Positions 34,570 through 43,267 of a stretch of 64,000 nucleotides of DNA are shown piece after piece. Position 1 is the first letter of the stretch. Every line of letters begins with the position of its first letter. Both the position numbers and the translations under genes were made by a program. Below the pieces are notes generated by a model that worked only from the letters and a program-made list of their open reading frames with translations, ran no database searches and was not told where the DNA came from. This DNA comes from CAZKHG01 sp964552655 (lineage in GTDB: Bacteria; Bacteroidota; Bacteroidia; Bacteroidales; Tenuifilaceae). The stretch lies in assembly GCA_964552655.1 (NCBI GenBank), contig CAZKHG010000011.1, forward strand, positions 21,440-85,439. Reading direction: 5' to 3'.

Positions 34570-36102
34570 CTACTTTGTTCTGAAAAGGGAGACAACTTCC
34601 ATTAGCGAATCAGCTTGTGCCTGAAGCTCCTGGGCATTCGATGCAAGCTCTTCTGCTGCTGATGCATTTTGTTGTGTTACATCGTTGAGCTGTTGAATCG
34701 AACTGCTCACCTGTGTTGTTCCATTGCTTTGCTCCTGACTTAAAGCAGCAATTTCCTGGACTAATTTTGAAGTCTTGGCGATTTCAGGCATTATCGTTTC
34801 CATTTGGGCAACAGCCTCACGGGTTATTTTTACACTGGTAGCTGAAAGATTTATTATTTCATCGGCAGCAATTTTACTTCGTTCAGCAAGTTTTCTAACT
34901 TCGGCCGCTACCACTGCAAACCCCTTGCCATGCTCCCCGGCACGAGCGGCTTCCACAGCTGCATTAAGCGCTAGAATATTTGTTTGAAAAGCGATATCAT
35001 TTATTACAGTGATTTTTCCTGAGATTTCACTAATAGATTTCAAACTATCCCTGGACGATTTGTTCATATTTTCAATCCCTTTCTCAGAGATACTCGATAT
35101 TTTTTGGGTTTCAAGCGCATTATTGGTGTTCTTTTCAATAATTTCTGATATCTGATCAAGCGTAGATGATACTTCTTCTACTGCTGAAGCCTGATGATTT
35201 GCCCCGTCTGAGAGATGTTGTGATGTTGTGTTCAGGACTTGACTTGCTGTTGTAAATTGTGATACGTTTAATTTGATATCAGAAATCATGGTGTTAAGTT
35301 TTCCGGTCATCTGGGATATACTCTGTAATAGAATTCCCACCTCATCTTTTCTGGAATTTAACTCATTTGAAAGATCAACCCTTAAATCGCCATTTGCTAT
35401 GTTACTTAGAGAGTCCACAGCATATTTAAGAGGTTTGGAAATGCTCTTGGTTAGTAAGATTGCGGAAATAATAATGAAAATTATAATAATGATGGTAATT
35501 ATAATTGAATTGTAAAGTATTTTATTGCTTAAAGTAATGCTTTGATCATAAGCAGAGCTTGCATTTTCGAGACTTATTCCTGTAAATTGATCCATGGCAC
35601 CGCGCATCTCATCAAAAGCCCTGGTGTATTCTCCAAAATAAATTTCTTTAACCTTTTTGTACTCACTATTTTTCAGAAATCTTACTATTTGATTTGTTTG
35701 ATTTTGTATTCTTGAATAATTATCGTGAAATTTATTATTAATTGCTTTATACTCCCCAAGGTGAAGTATATCTGATACATTTTCGAACTTACTATATCGC
35801 TGCTCAACCTGAGCCAGATTCTCTTCAACTGCAGTAATAAGGTAACTTTTATCGCCAGGGTTTATTGTATCACCCAGATTTATCAGCTGACTGATTGCAA
35901 CGCTTGACTGATATGCATCCCTGTCGGCTTCTATAAGGTACTCCATTCCCATCAAATTAACCTTGTAAATCTTGTCTAGTTCCTGTTTTATACTTCTGGT
36001 TTGAAAGGATAAGTAGGCAAACCCTAATGTAGTTACTACAACAATTAGTGTAAACACGATACCAAGCCTTACTCCAATTTTTGTATTATTAATTAATTTC
36101 AT
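34570..36102 (-). CDS. Methyl-accepting chemotaxis protein
   Basis: This is a 510-residue chemoreceptor. TM1 (about residues 11-30) precedes a periplasmic helical sensor domain of four-helix-bundle type (about 31-195), with no recognisable ligand pocket by eye. TM2 (about 196-216) leads to a HAMP domain (SKPLKYAVDSLSNIANGDLRVDLS). The signalling domain follows, with the canonical hairpin NILALNAAVEAARAGEHGKGFAVVA (around residues 370-395) and VRKLAERSK. It would report to a CheA/CheW array. No che or motility gene is in the window. A TAATTTTG element lies 48 bases upstream. Confidence 0.95.
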   Translation of the reverse strand: MKLINNTKIGVRLGIVFTLIVVVTTLGFAYLSFQTRSIKQELDKIYKVNLMGMEYLIEADRDAYQSSVAISQLINLGDTINPGDKSYLITAVEENLAQVEQRYSKFENVSDILHLGEYKAINNKFHDNYSRIQNQTNQIVRFLKNSEYKKVKEIYFGEYTRAFDEMRGAMDQFTGISLENASSAYDQSITLSNKILYNSIIITIIIIIFIIISAILLTKSISKPLKYAVDSLSNIANGDLRVDLSNELNSRKDEVGILLQSISQMTGKLNTMISDIKLNVSQFTTASQVLNTTSQHLSDGANHQASAVEEVSSTLDQISEIIEKNTNNALETQKISSISEKGIENMNKSSRDSLKSISEISGKITVINDIAFQTNILALNAAVEAARAGEHGKGFAVVAAEVRKLAERSKIAADEIINLSATSVKITREAVAQMETIMPEIAKTSKLVQEIAALSQEQSNGTTQVSSSIQQLNDVTQQNASAAEELASNAQELQAQADSLMEVVSLFRTK

Positions 36103-36529
36103 AAATACGCTTAATAATCTAATGTTTGATTTTTCTCAATATTCAAAAACAAAATTAATTGTTGATTTGGTAATTCTTTCAGTCAAAAATTAAAACTATA
36201 AAAACTCATCAACCTGAGATTTAAAAAGTGACGAAAAAGATTCTGCAATAATACTTATAATAATTTTGGGCGAAAAGGGCTAAATTGTTTTTATTTCTGA
36301 GGTTGATGAATAAAATGATGTTTTCAATAATGATTTTACAAGGATTTATAATTCAAAGACCTTATTTTGAAATAGATGCATAATTTAATTATAGCATTAT
36401 AAGTTACCTTATACGAAAAGTCAGGTTGATGTAAATCATTAAATTTATCAAAATCATATTCAATATTTAATCATAATATTTCACTTTGATTCCAAAAAAA
36501 ATATTCCCTACTTTGCGAAAAAAAACAGG
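36103..36529. other. Long AT-rich intergenic region between the chemoreceptor and plsY genes
   Basis: This is the only gene-free stretch over 300 bases in the body of the window. It separates divergent genes. A minus-strand TAATTTTG promoter element lies at 36150-36157 for the chemoreceptor. A weaker TACTTTG-like element lies at 36509-36515 before plsY. I see no tRNA, hairpin array or credible small ORF. Several T- and A-runs and ATTTA-type repeats make it strongly AT-rich. Confidence 0.6.
36150..36157 (-). promoter_or_regulatory. Bacteroidota -7 promoter element for the chemoreceptor gene
   Basis: Minus-strand TAATTTTG fits TAnnTTTG, 48 bases before the chemoreceptor start. Confidence 0.45.
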
Positions 36530-37189
36530 GTGGAAGTTTTTTATAAAATACTCATCATCATTCTGGCTTACCTTATGGGTTCCATTCCAACATCGGTATG
36601 GGTAGGCAAATATTTTTACGGTATTGATGTTCGCAACTATGGTAGCGGAAACGCCGGTGCAACCAATGCCATGAGAATGCTTGGCTATAAAGCAGGTCTT
36701 TTTGTATTTCTGATTGATGCACTAAAAGGGTTTTTCGCAGTTCGGCTTCTTTACTTAACCGATTTTTATATCCCTGAAACCGGGATGTTTACGAATTTTC
36801 AGCTAATACTTGGTATAGCAGCATTGCTCGGTCACATTTTCCCGATTTTTGCCAATTTCAGGGGTGGCAAAGGGGTGGCCGTTCTTTCGGGTGTGGTCTT
36901 CTCGCTTCACCCTTTTGCAGCCCTATTTGTGCTGTTAATTTGGGTGGTTTCGCTTTTATTGACCGGATATGTTTCTTTAAGTTCCATGATCGCTGGTTTT
37001 TCCTTCCCGATCTTATTAATTTTTGCTTATCACACAACCAACCCAATGCTGATCCTTTTCGCTTTTATTCTCGCATGCCTGATGCTTTTTACCCACCAGA
37101 AGAACATTGAACGATTGATTCAAGGTCAGGAGAAGAAGTTCAGGTTAAAAAAGAAGGGGGAGGTTGGTGATACTTCCATTAAAGGATAA
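36530..37189 (+). CDS. plsY: Acyl-phosphate glycerol-3-phosphate acyltransferase
   Basis: PlsY is an inner-membrane enzyme that acylates glycerol-3-phosphate from acyl-phosphate, starting phospholipid synthesis. The 219-residue protein has five to six membrane helices. Its conserved loops are ILAYLMGSIPTSVWVGK, the substrate-binding YGSGNAGATNAMRMLG and GHIFPIFANFRGGKGVA. The C-terminal tail is charged. The start is a GTG at 36530, since no ATG fits before the first helix. The acyl-phosphate-making PlsX is not nearby. Confidence 0.95.
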   Translation: MEVFYKILIIILAYLMGSIPTSVWVGKYFYGIDVRNYGSGNAGATNAMRMLGYKAGLFVFLIDALKGFFAVRLLYLTDFYIPETGMFTNFQLILGIAALLGHIFPIFANFRGGKGVAVLSGVVFSLHPFAALFVLLIWVVSLLLTGYVSLSSMIAGFSFPILLIFAYHTTNPMLILFAFILACLMLFTHQKNIERLIQGQEKKFRLKKKGEVGDTSIKG

Positions 37190-37214
37190 AGAAAATAGGG
37201 GAAAATAGAAGCAC

Positions 37215-37979
37215 CTATATTTTTTTCTCAGTTAAATATTTCCAGAATCGTTTTGGCATAAAATTTTGCTGGCATTTCAGATTTTTACGTTCTACAATTG
37301 CAATTTGGTTAAAGTACGATTTCCACATTTCCTGCCATTTCTGCTCATCAGGATGAATAATTTCCCGGTTCACCTTACCGGTTGCCCTGCTAAATAAAGG
37401 GTTATCAATGGTGATCTGTTCCAGCTTAATTTTATCGAAGTAAAATCCATAGCTACGGTTTGTGTCATAAAGCAACCAGGGCTGATTGGCAAATCTTAAC
37501 CTAAAATGGCCGGTGATCAGCGGGATTACATCGTATTTTGGGTCTAATGGTGCAAACCATATCCCGTCAGCAGTTTGCTCAAAGCGTGCAAACATAAGCA
37601 TTCTATGCGCTTCGCGCATTACCTTTTTTCCCAGCTGATCAATCCGCAGTACGCACTCAATTGCTAAATTTGTTGAAATGCACCTTTTTTCATTAAACAG
37701 GATTCTCAGGTAATCAAAAATCAGCATCTCAATATTTTTATCTCCTGATAGAAATGCATGGAACAATTGCTCACAGGTGAGCATTCCACCAATTTTTTTT
37801 ATCCCCTCCCAAACCCTTGTGGCTTTTGTTTCATCGGTCTCAATATTCAAGGTTTCACCAAAAACAATTTCACTTGTATCTTTTCCTATTACCTGATTTG
37901 GCCATTCCTTGTTTTCGTAGGAGTGGAAAATGGCTGTTAATAAACCCGGGAACGTGCCGTCATAACGCAAAATGATCAT
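37215..37979 (-). CDS. TIGR03915-type putative DNA metabolism protein
   Basis: This 254-residue protein matches the TIGR03915 / DUF4130 family: MIILRYDGTFPGLLTAIFHSYENK, then an RVWEGIKKIG helix region. The C-terminal DUF4130 part contains QTADGIWFAPLDPKYDVIPLITGHFRLRFANQPWLLYDTNR. The family is normally encoded beside a radical-SAM protein (TIGR03916) and is thought to act in DNA repair or modification. That partner is not adjacent here. Instead the gene is 40 bases after nth on the same strand, which supports a DNA-repair setting. The exact activity is unknown. Confidence 0.88.
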   Translation of the reverse strand: MIILRYDGTFPGLLTAIFHSYENKEWPNQVIGKDTSEIVFGETLNIETDETKATRVWEGIKKIGGMLTCEQLFHAFLSGDKNIEMLIFDYLRILFNEKRCISTNLAIECVLRIDQLGKKVMREAHRMLMFARFEQTADGIWFAPLDPKYDVIPLITGHFRLRFANQPWLLYDTNRSYGFYFDKIKLEQITIDNPLFSRATGKVNREIIHPDEQKWQEMWKSYFNQIAIVERKNLKCQQNFMPKRFWKYLTEKKI

Positions 37980-38019
37980 AAGAAATAAATTTTAACCTGA
38001 TAATTCAACCTGGAGCAAA

Positions 38020-38664
38020 TTATAACGGATTAATCCTTTGGTATTCTTTACAAAATGTTGTTAAACCGCAATCGGCGCATTTGGGTTTGCGGGCAATACA
38101 AACATATCTTCCATGCAAAATTAGCCAGTGATGAGCCTTGGGGATCAGCTTTTCGGGGATATTGGCAACAAGCTGTTTTTCCGTTTCCAGGGGATTTTTT
38201 GCGTTATGGGTTAAACCTATCCTTTTAGCCACCCTGAAAACGTGGGTATCTACTGCCATGGTTGGTTTGTTATAAGCAACAGATGCCACCACATTTGCCG
38301 TTTTACGGCCTACCCCCGGTAATTTTTGAAGCTGCTCTATGTCCGAAGGTATTATACCATTAAAATCCCTGAGAAGCATTTTAGCCATCCCAGATAGATG
38401 ATTAGCCTTGCTGTTGGGGTATGAACAGGTTTTTATCAGCTCAAAAATATCTTCAACTTTACCTTTTGCCAGCTTTTGTGGCGTAGGAAATTTCTGAAAA
38501 AACGTTGGAGTAATTAAATTAACCCGTTTATCAGTACATTGGGCGGAAAGTATGGTGGCGACTATCAGCTCATAAGGATTGGTGTATTCCAACTCGGTTT
38601 CTGCCACCGGCATAGCTTTCTCAAAATACTCAATAACCTTTAAATATCTTTCCTTTTTGGTCAT
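38020..38664 (-). CDS. nth: Endonuclease III
   Basis: Nth is a base-excision-repair DNA glycosylase and AP lyase that removes oxidised pyrimidines. The 214-residue protein carries the helix-hairpin-helix LPGVGRKTANVV with catalytic Lys121, and Asp139 in AVDTHVFRVAKR. The [4Fe-4S] cluster has the exact spacing C-x6-C-x2-C-x5-C at Cys189, 196, 199 and 205 (CIARKPKCADCGLTTFC). SAQCTDKRVN near residue 40 is the typical opening. It is followed by the TIGR03915 gene, probably in one transcript. Confidence 0.98.
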   Translation of the reverse strand: MTKKERYLKVIEYFEKAMPVAETELEYTNPYELIVATILSAQCTDKRVNLITPTFFQKFPTPQKLAKGKVEDIFELIKTCSYPNSKANHLSGMAKMLLRDFNGIIPSDIEQLQKLPGVGRKTANVVASVAYNKPTMAVDTHVFRVAKRIGLTHNAKNPLETEKQLVANIPEKLIPKAHHWLILHGRYVCIARKPKCADCGLTTFCKEYQRINPL

Positions 38665-38713
38665 TCCCGTTAATCATTTCGGATAAATATACATATTAAA
38701 TTGAAAATGGAGC

Positions 38714-38721
38714 TACATTTG
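38714..38721 (+). promoter_or_regulatory. Bacteroidota -7 promoter element for the ABC-F gene
   Basis: TACATTTG fits TAnnTTTG, 35 bases before the TTG start at 38757. Confidence 0.55.
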
Positions 38722-38756
38722 TCGGGTTTATAAAACGCTAATAATACTGCATTAAA

Positions 38757-40637
38757 TTGGCTATAAGTTATTTACAAGTTGAAGAGGTAAGCAAATCATT
38801 TGGCGATCTGGAAGTTTTAAGGAATATCACTTTTGGGATTTCTCAGAATCAACGGGTTGCCATAATTGCCCGAAATGGCAGCGGGAAAACCACACTCTTG
38901 AACATAATAAATGGCAGGGATTCTGCAGATAGTGGACAGGTGGTTTTTCGGAATGGCTTAACAGTTGGGTATTTAGAGCAAAACCCTGTTCTAATCGAAT
39001 CGTTAACCATTCTTGAGAATGTATTCCGATCGGATAATAGCATTGCTAAAGCAATAATCGGGTATGAAACGGCTGTTATGAATGAAGATAAAAATCGTCT
39101 TCATTCAGCTATTATGGAAATGGACAGGCTTTCTGCCTGGGATTTTGAGGTTAAAGCCAAATCGATTTTAACAAAATTAAAGCTTGATGATTTTAATCAA
39201 GTTGTTAGTACACTGTCTGGAGGTCAAAAAAAGCGGGTGGCGCTTGCTTCTGTGCTGTTAAAAGCGCCTGATATTCTTATTCTGGATGAACCTACCAACC
39301 ACCTTGACCTTGATATGGTTGAATGGTTGGAGGATTACCTTATAAAGAACCGGTTCACCTTACTTATGGTTACTCACGACCGTTTTTTTCTTGACAGGAT
39401 TTGTACAGATATCATTGAGATTGATCAAAAACAGCTCTACTGGTACAAAGGGAACTATACCTATTTCCTCGAAAAGCGGGGAGAACGATTAAGTTATCAA
39501 AATGCTGAAATTGATAAAGCAAATAACCTGTTAAGAAAGGAATCGGAGTGGATGCGCAGAATGCCGCAGGCGCGTGGTACTAAGGCTAAATACAGAGTTG
39601 ATGCTTTTTACCAGTTACGCGATAAGGCCAATCAGCGGAGAGATGATTCCGAGGTGGAAATTAACGTAAAAACATCGCGATTAGGGAAAAAGATTGTTGA
39701 GGTATTGGGCGTATCGAAAGGCTATGGTGAAAAATTGATACTTAATAATTTCTCGTTTAGGTTCAACCGGTTCGAAAGGCTTGGGATAATAGGTAGAAAC
39801 GGAACAGGAAAAACAACTTTTCTTAACCTGATTACCAATACAATTCCACCAGATAGTGGATCGGTTGAAATTGGCGAAACAGTGGTATTCGGTTACTACC
39901 GGCAGGAGGGAATGAATATTCGCGACGATCAAAAGGTTATAGATGTAGCCCGCGAGATTTCTGAAGTTGTTACCCTTGGCGATGGGAAAACAATAACTGC
40001 TTCGCAGTTCTTAACCCTTTTCTTGTTTCCTCCGGAAACTCAGTTCTCATACGTTTATAAGTTAAGCGGAGGGGAGAAGCGGAGATTATATTTGCTAACA
40101 ATTCTGATGCGCAACCCTAATTTCCTTATCCTCGATGAGCCCACCAACGATCTTGATATTCTCACGTTGAATGTTTTGGAAGATTACCTGCAGAATTTTG
40201 GCGGTGTGGTGGTTGTTGTATCTCACGACAGGTATTTTATGGATAAGGTTGTAGATGGTTTGCTGGTTTTCGAGGGTGATGCAGAAATTTATGGATTTCC
40301 TGGTTCTTATTCCGAGTACAGGCAATGGGTTGCTGAAAATGAAGTTATCAACAGGAAAGAAGAGAATCTGAAAATTCAACCTAGAGTTGAAAAACCAAGA
40401 CCTGATCGACCCCGGGAAAAAAAGTTAACTTTTGCTCAAAAGCGAGAGCTGGAGACATTGAGTCGGGAATTGGATGAGCTTGAAATGGAAAAAGCAGAGC
40501 TGGAGAAAGCGTTCAGTTCAGGTAATCTCAATCAGGATGAGCTTACTGTTAAGTCTTCACGATTGGGCGAAGTGATTGCTCTCCTTGATACCAAGGGAAC
40601 CCGATGGTTTGAACTAACTGATCTTGAGGGTAAATAA
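38757..40637 (+). CDS. ABC-F type ATPase (Uup-like)
   Basis: This is a 626-residue soluble ABC-F protein with two ATPase domains and no membrane part; such proteins work on the ribosome or DNA. Walker A motifs are ARNGSGKTTLLN and GRNGTGKTTFLN. Signatures are LSGGQKKRVALA and LSGGEKRRLYLL, and the two Walker B sites read ILDEPTNHLDLD and ILDEPTNDLDIL. The linker has WMRRMPQARGTKAKYRVDAF. A charged C-terminal coiled coil (about 560-615) is Uup-like. The start appears to be TTG at 38757, because no ATG precedes the first conserved strand SYLQVEEVSKSFG. A terminator follows. Confidence 0.95.
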   Translation: MAISYLQVEEVSKSFGDLEVLRNITFGISQNQRVAIIARNGSGKTTLLNIINGRDSADSGQVVFRNGLTVGYLEQNPVLIESLTILENVFRSDNSIAKAIIGYETAVMNEDKNRLHSAIMEMDRLSAWDFEVKAKSILTKLKLDDFNQVVSTLSGGQKKRVALASVLLKAPDILILDEPTNHLDLDMVEWLEDYLIKNRFTLLMVTHDRFFLDRICTDIIEIDQKQLYWYKGNYTYFLEKRGERLSYQNAEIDKANNLLRKESEWMRRMPQARGTKAKYRVDAFYQLRDKANQRRDDSEVEINVKTSRLGKKIVEVLGVSKGYGEKLILNNFSFRFNRFERLGIIGRNGTGKTTFLNLITNTIPPDSGSVEIGETVVFGYYRQEGMNIRDDQKVIDVAREISEVVTLGDGKTITASQFLTLFLFPPETQFSYVYKLSGGEKRRLYLLTILMRNPNFLILDEPTNDLDILTLNVLEDYLQNFGGVVVVVSHDRYFMDKVVDGLLVFEGDAEIYGFPGSYSEYRQWVAENEVINRKEENLKIQPRVEKPRPDRPREKKLTFAQKRELETLSRELDELEMEKAELEKAFSSGNLNQDELTVKSSRLGEVIALLDTKGTRWFELTDLEGK

Positions 40638-40640
40638 CGA

Positions 40641-40668
40641 AAAAGGGTGATTTTATGATCACCCTTTT
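40641..40668. terminator. Bidirectional terminator between the ABC-F and sensor genes
   Basis: AAAAGGGTGAT (40641-40651) pairs with ATCACCCTTTT (40658-40668), leaving a six-base loop. It lies between convergent genes with A/T-runs at both ends, so it serves both. Confidence 0.88.
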
Positions 40669-40687
40669 GAAATATCTCGTTTAAATA

Positions 40688-42985
40688 TTAATCTTTGAAA
40701 TCATCCAATTCGTGCGAGAGTTTCATTATCTTGTATATTCTACCCTCACCATCGGCAATAGGAACGTAAGTTTCAATGAATGTTACTATTTTCCCGTTCC
40801 AGTTGATTCTGGTTTTTACTTTTTTGCTAAAGCCTGAACGTAGGTTATCCCAGAATTGGCCATATTCCTTTTTCTGCTTTTCAGTCATCTCGATATTCCC
40901 GGAGTGGTGTGTTCCAATCAGCTGTTCTCTGGAAATCCCCAAACGATTCAAGAAGGCATCATTCACGTTTGTGATATTACCATTGAGATCGTAATCAACC
41001 ATATAGGTAGCTGCGTTTAGCGAATTGATTAGGCCTTCAATTTCACCAGATTTCCGGGCAGCCTCTTCTTGAGTTGCCTGAAGTTCTTCCATGTTTTGCC
41101 TCATCTCTTCTTCCTGTGCGGCCATCTCTTCGGCTTGCTGCTGCGACTGTTCTAACAGGAATTTTGTTTTGGCATTAATTCTTACTGAATGGATAGTGGC
41201 AGCTATACTCTCTGCAATCTTTTCCAGAAATTCTATCTGGTACTTCTCAATTACTTTAAATGATGCCATCTCAAGAACACCGAGTATAGCATCCTCATAT
41301 TTTAAGGGTACCAGGATTACGCACCTTGGATTTGCACTGCCCAACCCGGAGGTAATTGAGATATAATCTTCGGGTACATCGGTCATGTAAATTGTTTCCT
41401 TCTCCATCGCGCAGGCACCAACCAGCCCTTCCCCCTTTTCGATACGTTTGGTAACGTATTTTTTCCTATCCCATGCGTATGCGGAAATGAGTTCGAAAAA
41501 CTGATCATTCTTATCCTCCTCATTCCAAAGGAAAATTCCACCCTGGTTGGCTCCCAGGTATTTAACCAGGTTCTTAAGCACATTATCACTAAGAAGTTGA
41601 AAATCATTGTTGTTTTGCCTGAGCAGATCGGCGAATTTTGCAAAACCCTCATTTGCCCAGGTTCTTTTCTGATCCTCGATTTTCCGATTCTCTTCTTCGA
41701 TATGTGCATGTTTCAGACTATTTCGCATATCAATAAGCGATTGGGCCAAAACATCCTGCTCGCTAAGCATTTCCAGCTCACTATTATATTGTCCTTTGCC
41801 TATTTCTACTGCAAATGTTGCCTTTTGATTGAGCCCTTCGATTGATGTGTTTAACGCTTGCGCCATTTCTTCAATCTCATCACCGGTATTGATATTCAGG
41901 ATCAGGTCATTGGAAATTTCCCCCTTGGCGATATGCTTAATAGAATTGGTGATTTTACGGATTGGCCGGGTAAGATTGTCAGAGACAAAAATAAGTACAA
42001 TGATGATTATAATTAATCCAACCGCCCCAACACCTAGGGAAACATATAATGTTCGGTCAGCCTCACTGGTAATAACGGATGTTGGCGTTGAAAGTACTAA
42101 CGCCCAGGGTGTAGTAACTTTCCCGGCTGTAATTGGAGCAAAGCAAACAAGTTGGCTATTCCCTTTGTCATCTGTGTTTGTGAAATAAAACTCTTTGCCA
42201 CCTTGTATTCTTTCAAGAATTTTTTCTTTTTCAAAGTTTTCCGGGAAGATGTCTTTAATGTTTTTAAAAATCAAGTCTTTGTTCGGATGCCCGGCTATGA
42301 TACCTGTGTTAGAAACTAAAAACGCGTAGCTGCCTTCAACAGGTTTAATGCCTGTAACCATCTCTTGCAAGCTCTGAAGCCGAACATCTGTTCCAATTAT
42401 CCCGGCAAATTTCCCGTTAACCTTAATTGGCGCAGCATAGGTAATCATCAGGTCATTCGCTTTGGCAAAGGTGGCCTGATCAACATAAGGTTCCCATATC
42501 GACTCAACCCCTTTTTTCTTAAACCCTCCGTAAATATTTGGATCACCGTTAAGACTCTTTTCTTCAAATAAATGAACCAGTTTCCCGTTTTCCCAATAAA
42601 CAGAAATAGCATATCTCCCGTAATCTTTCGGGTAATTTGGAACATAGCTGCTGTACTCCCGACTATCCCAGAGTGATTGGATATGAGGATTTTCGGTAAT
42701 TATCGGGGTGTACATATCAAGAAATAGGTTTTTCCATTGCTCCTGCGGCATTTGTTTGTACACCAGCAATGCATATGACAATGTTCTTACCAGGGAAAGC
42801 TCTCTTTCGAATATTTTTTCAACCTGATCAGCGGAAATTCTGGTGATATTCTGTGTCTTGGTAATGGCATCTCTTGAAATTACCTTCCGCGAACTCATTA
42901 CTATATACCCAATGGCAACCACATAAAGGGCTGCGGAAACAGTTAAAATATACAGAAGTATCTTTTGACGGATTTTGAGTTTCAT
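40688..42985 (-). CDS. dCache-HAMP-GAF-PAS sensor protein without an output domain
   Basis: This is a 765-residue membrane sensor. TM1 (about 9-31) precedes a double-Cache periplasmic domain (about 32-310), with YAAPIKVNGKFAGIIGTDVRL and a repeat of that layout further on. TM2 (about 312-333) leads to HAMP (NLTRPIRKITNSIKHIAKGE) and a GAF domain (about 450-600, LLSDNVLKNLVKYLGANQGGIF). A coiled coil with EEMAAQEEEMRQNMEELQAT precedes a final PAS domain (about 640-755). The protein ends there. I see no histidine kinase, GGDEF, EAL, phosphatase or chemoreceptor hairpin, so its signal must pass to another protein. Confidence 0.9.
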   Translation of the reverse strand: MKLKIRQKILLYILTVSAALYVVAIGYIVMSSRKVISRDAITKTQNITRISADQVEKIFERELSLVRTLSYALLVYKQMPQEQWKNLFLDMYTPIITENPHIQSLWDSREYSSYVPNYPKDYGRYAISVYWENGKLVHLFEEKSLNGDPNIYGGFKKKGVESIWEPYVDQATFAKANDLMITYAAPIKVNGKFAGIIGTDVRLQSLQEMVTGIKPVEGSYAFLVSNTGIIAGHPNKDLIFKNIKDIFPENFEKEKILERIQGGKEFYFTNTDDKGNSQLVCFAPITAGKVTTPWALVLSTPTSVITSEADRTLYVSLGVGAVGLIIIIIVLIFVSDNLTRPIRKITNSIKHIAKGEISNDLILNINTGDEIEEMAQALNTSIEGLNQKATFAVEIGKGQYNSELEMLSEQDVLAQSLIDMRNSLKHAHIEEENRKIEDQKRTWANEGFAKFADLLRQNNNDFQLLSDNVLKNLVKYLGANQGGIFLWNEEDKNDQFFELISAYAWDRKKYVTKRIEKGEGLVGACAMEKETIYMTDVPEDYISITSGLGSANPRCVILVPLKYEDAILGVLEMASFKVIEKYQIEFLEKIAESIAATIHSVRINAKTKFLLEQSQQQAEEMAAQEEEMRQNMEELQATQEEAARKSGEIEGLINSLNAATYMVDYDLNGNITNVNDAFLNRLGISREQLIGTHHSGNIEMTEKQKKEYGQFWDNLRSGFSKKVKTRINWNGKIVTFIETYVPIADGEGRIYKIMKLSHELDDFKD

Positions 42986-43267
42986 AGTGGTGTTTTTTTA
43001 GCGCCCTAAACTTAACCTATTTTGATTAAAATAACAACCTGTTAAGGGTTTTTGTGCAAAGATGATATCTATATGTTATCTTTTTGGAAAACTGAATTGG
43101 TTCGAATTACATTAACTTTAGCGGAGTTTTATTTGGATGAACATAGTGGTTTAATAATTCAAAAACCCCTTGTAAATCCTGATGCAGGGATATTAAACAA
43201 TTGTTGCTTTTAAACTTTTTGGAATAGACAAGTCTAAATAACACCTAACAATTTCAAATTTAATAAT

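Noticed and set aside
36103..36529. A tRNA, small RNA or riboswitch in the longest intergenic region
   Set aside because: I found no cloverleaf, conserved riboswitch core or stable hairpin, only AT-rich DNA with promoter-like motifs.
41829..42188. Plus-strand ORF of 119 residues opposite the sensor gene
   Set aside because: The minus-strand protein covers the same bases with clear TM2, HAMP and Cache domains, so the plus-strand reading is a shadow.
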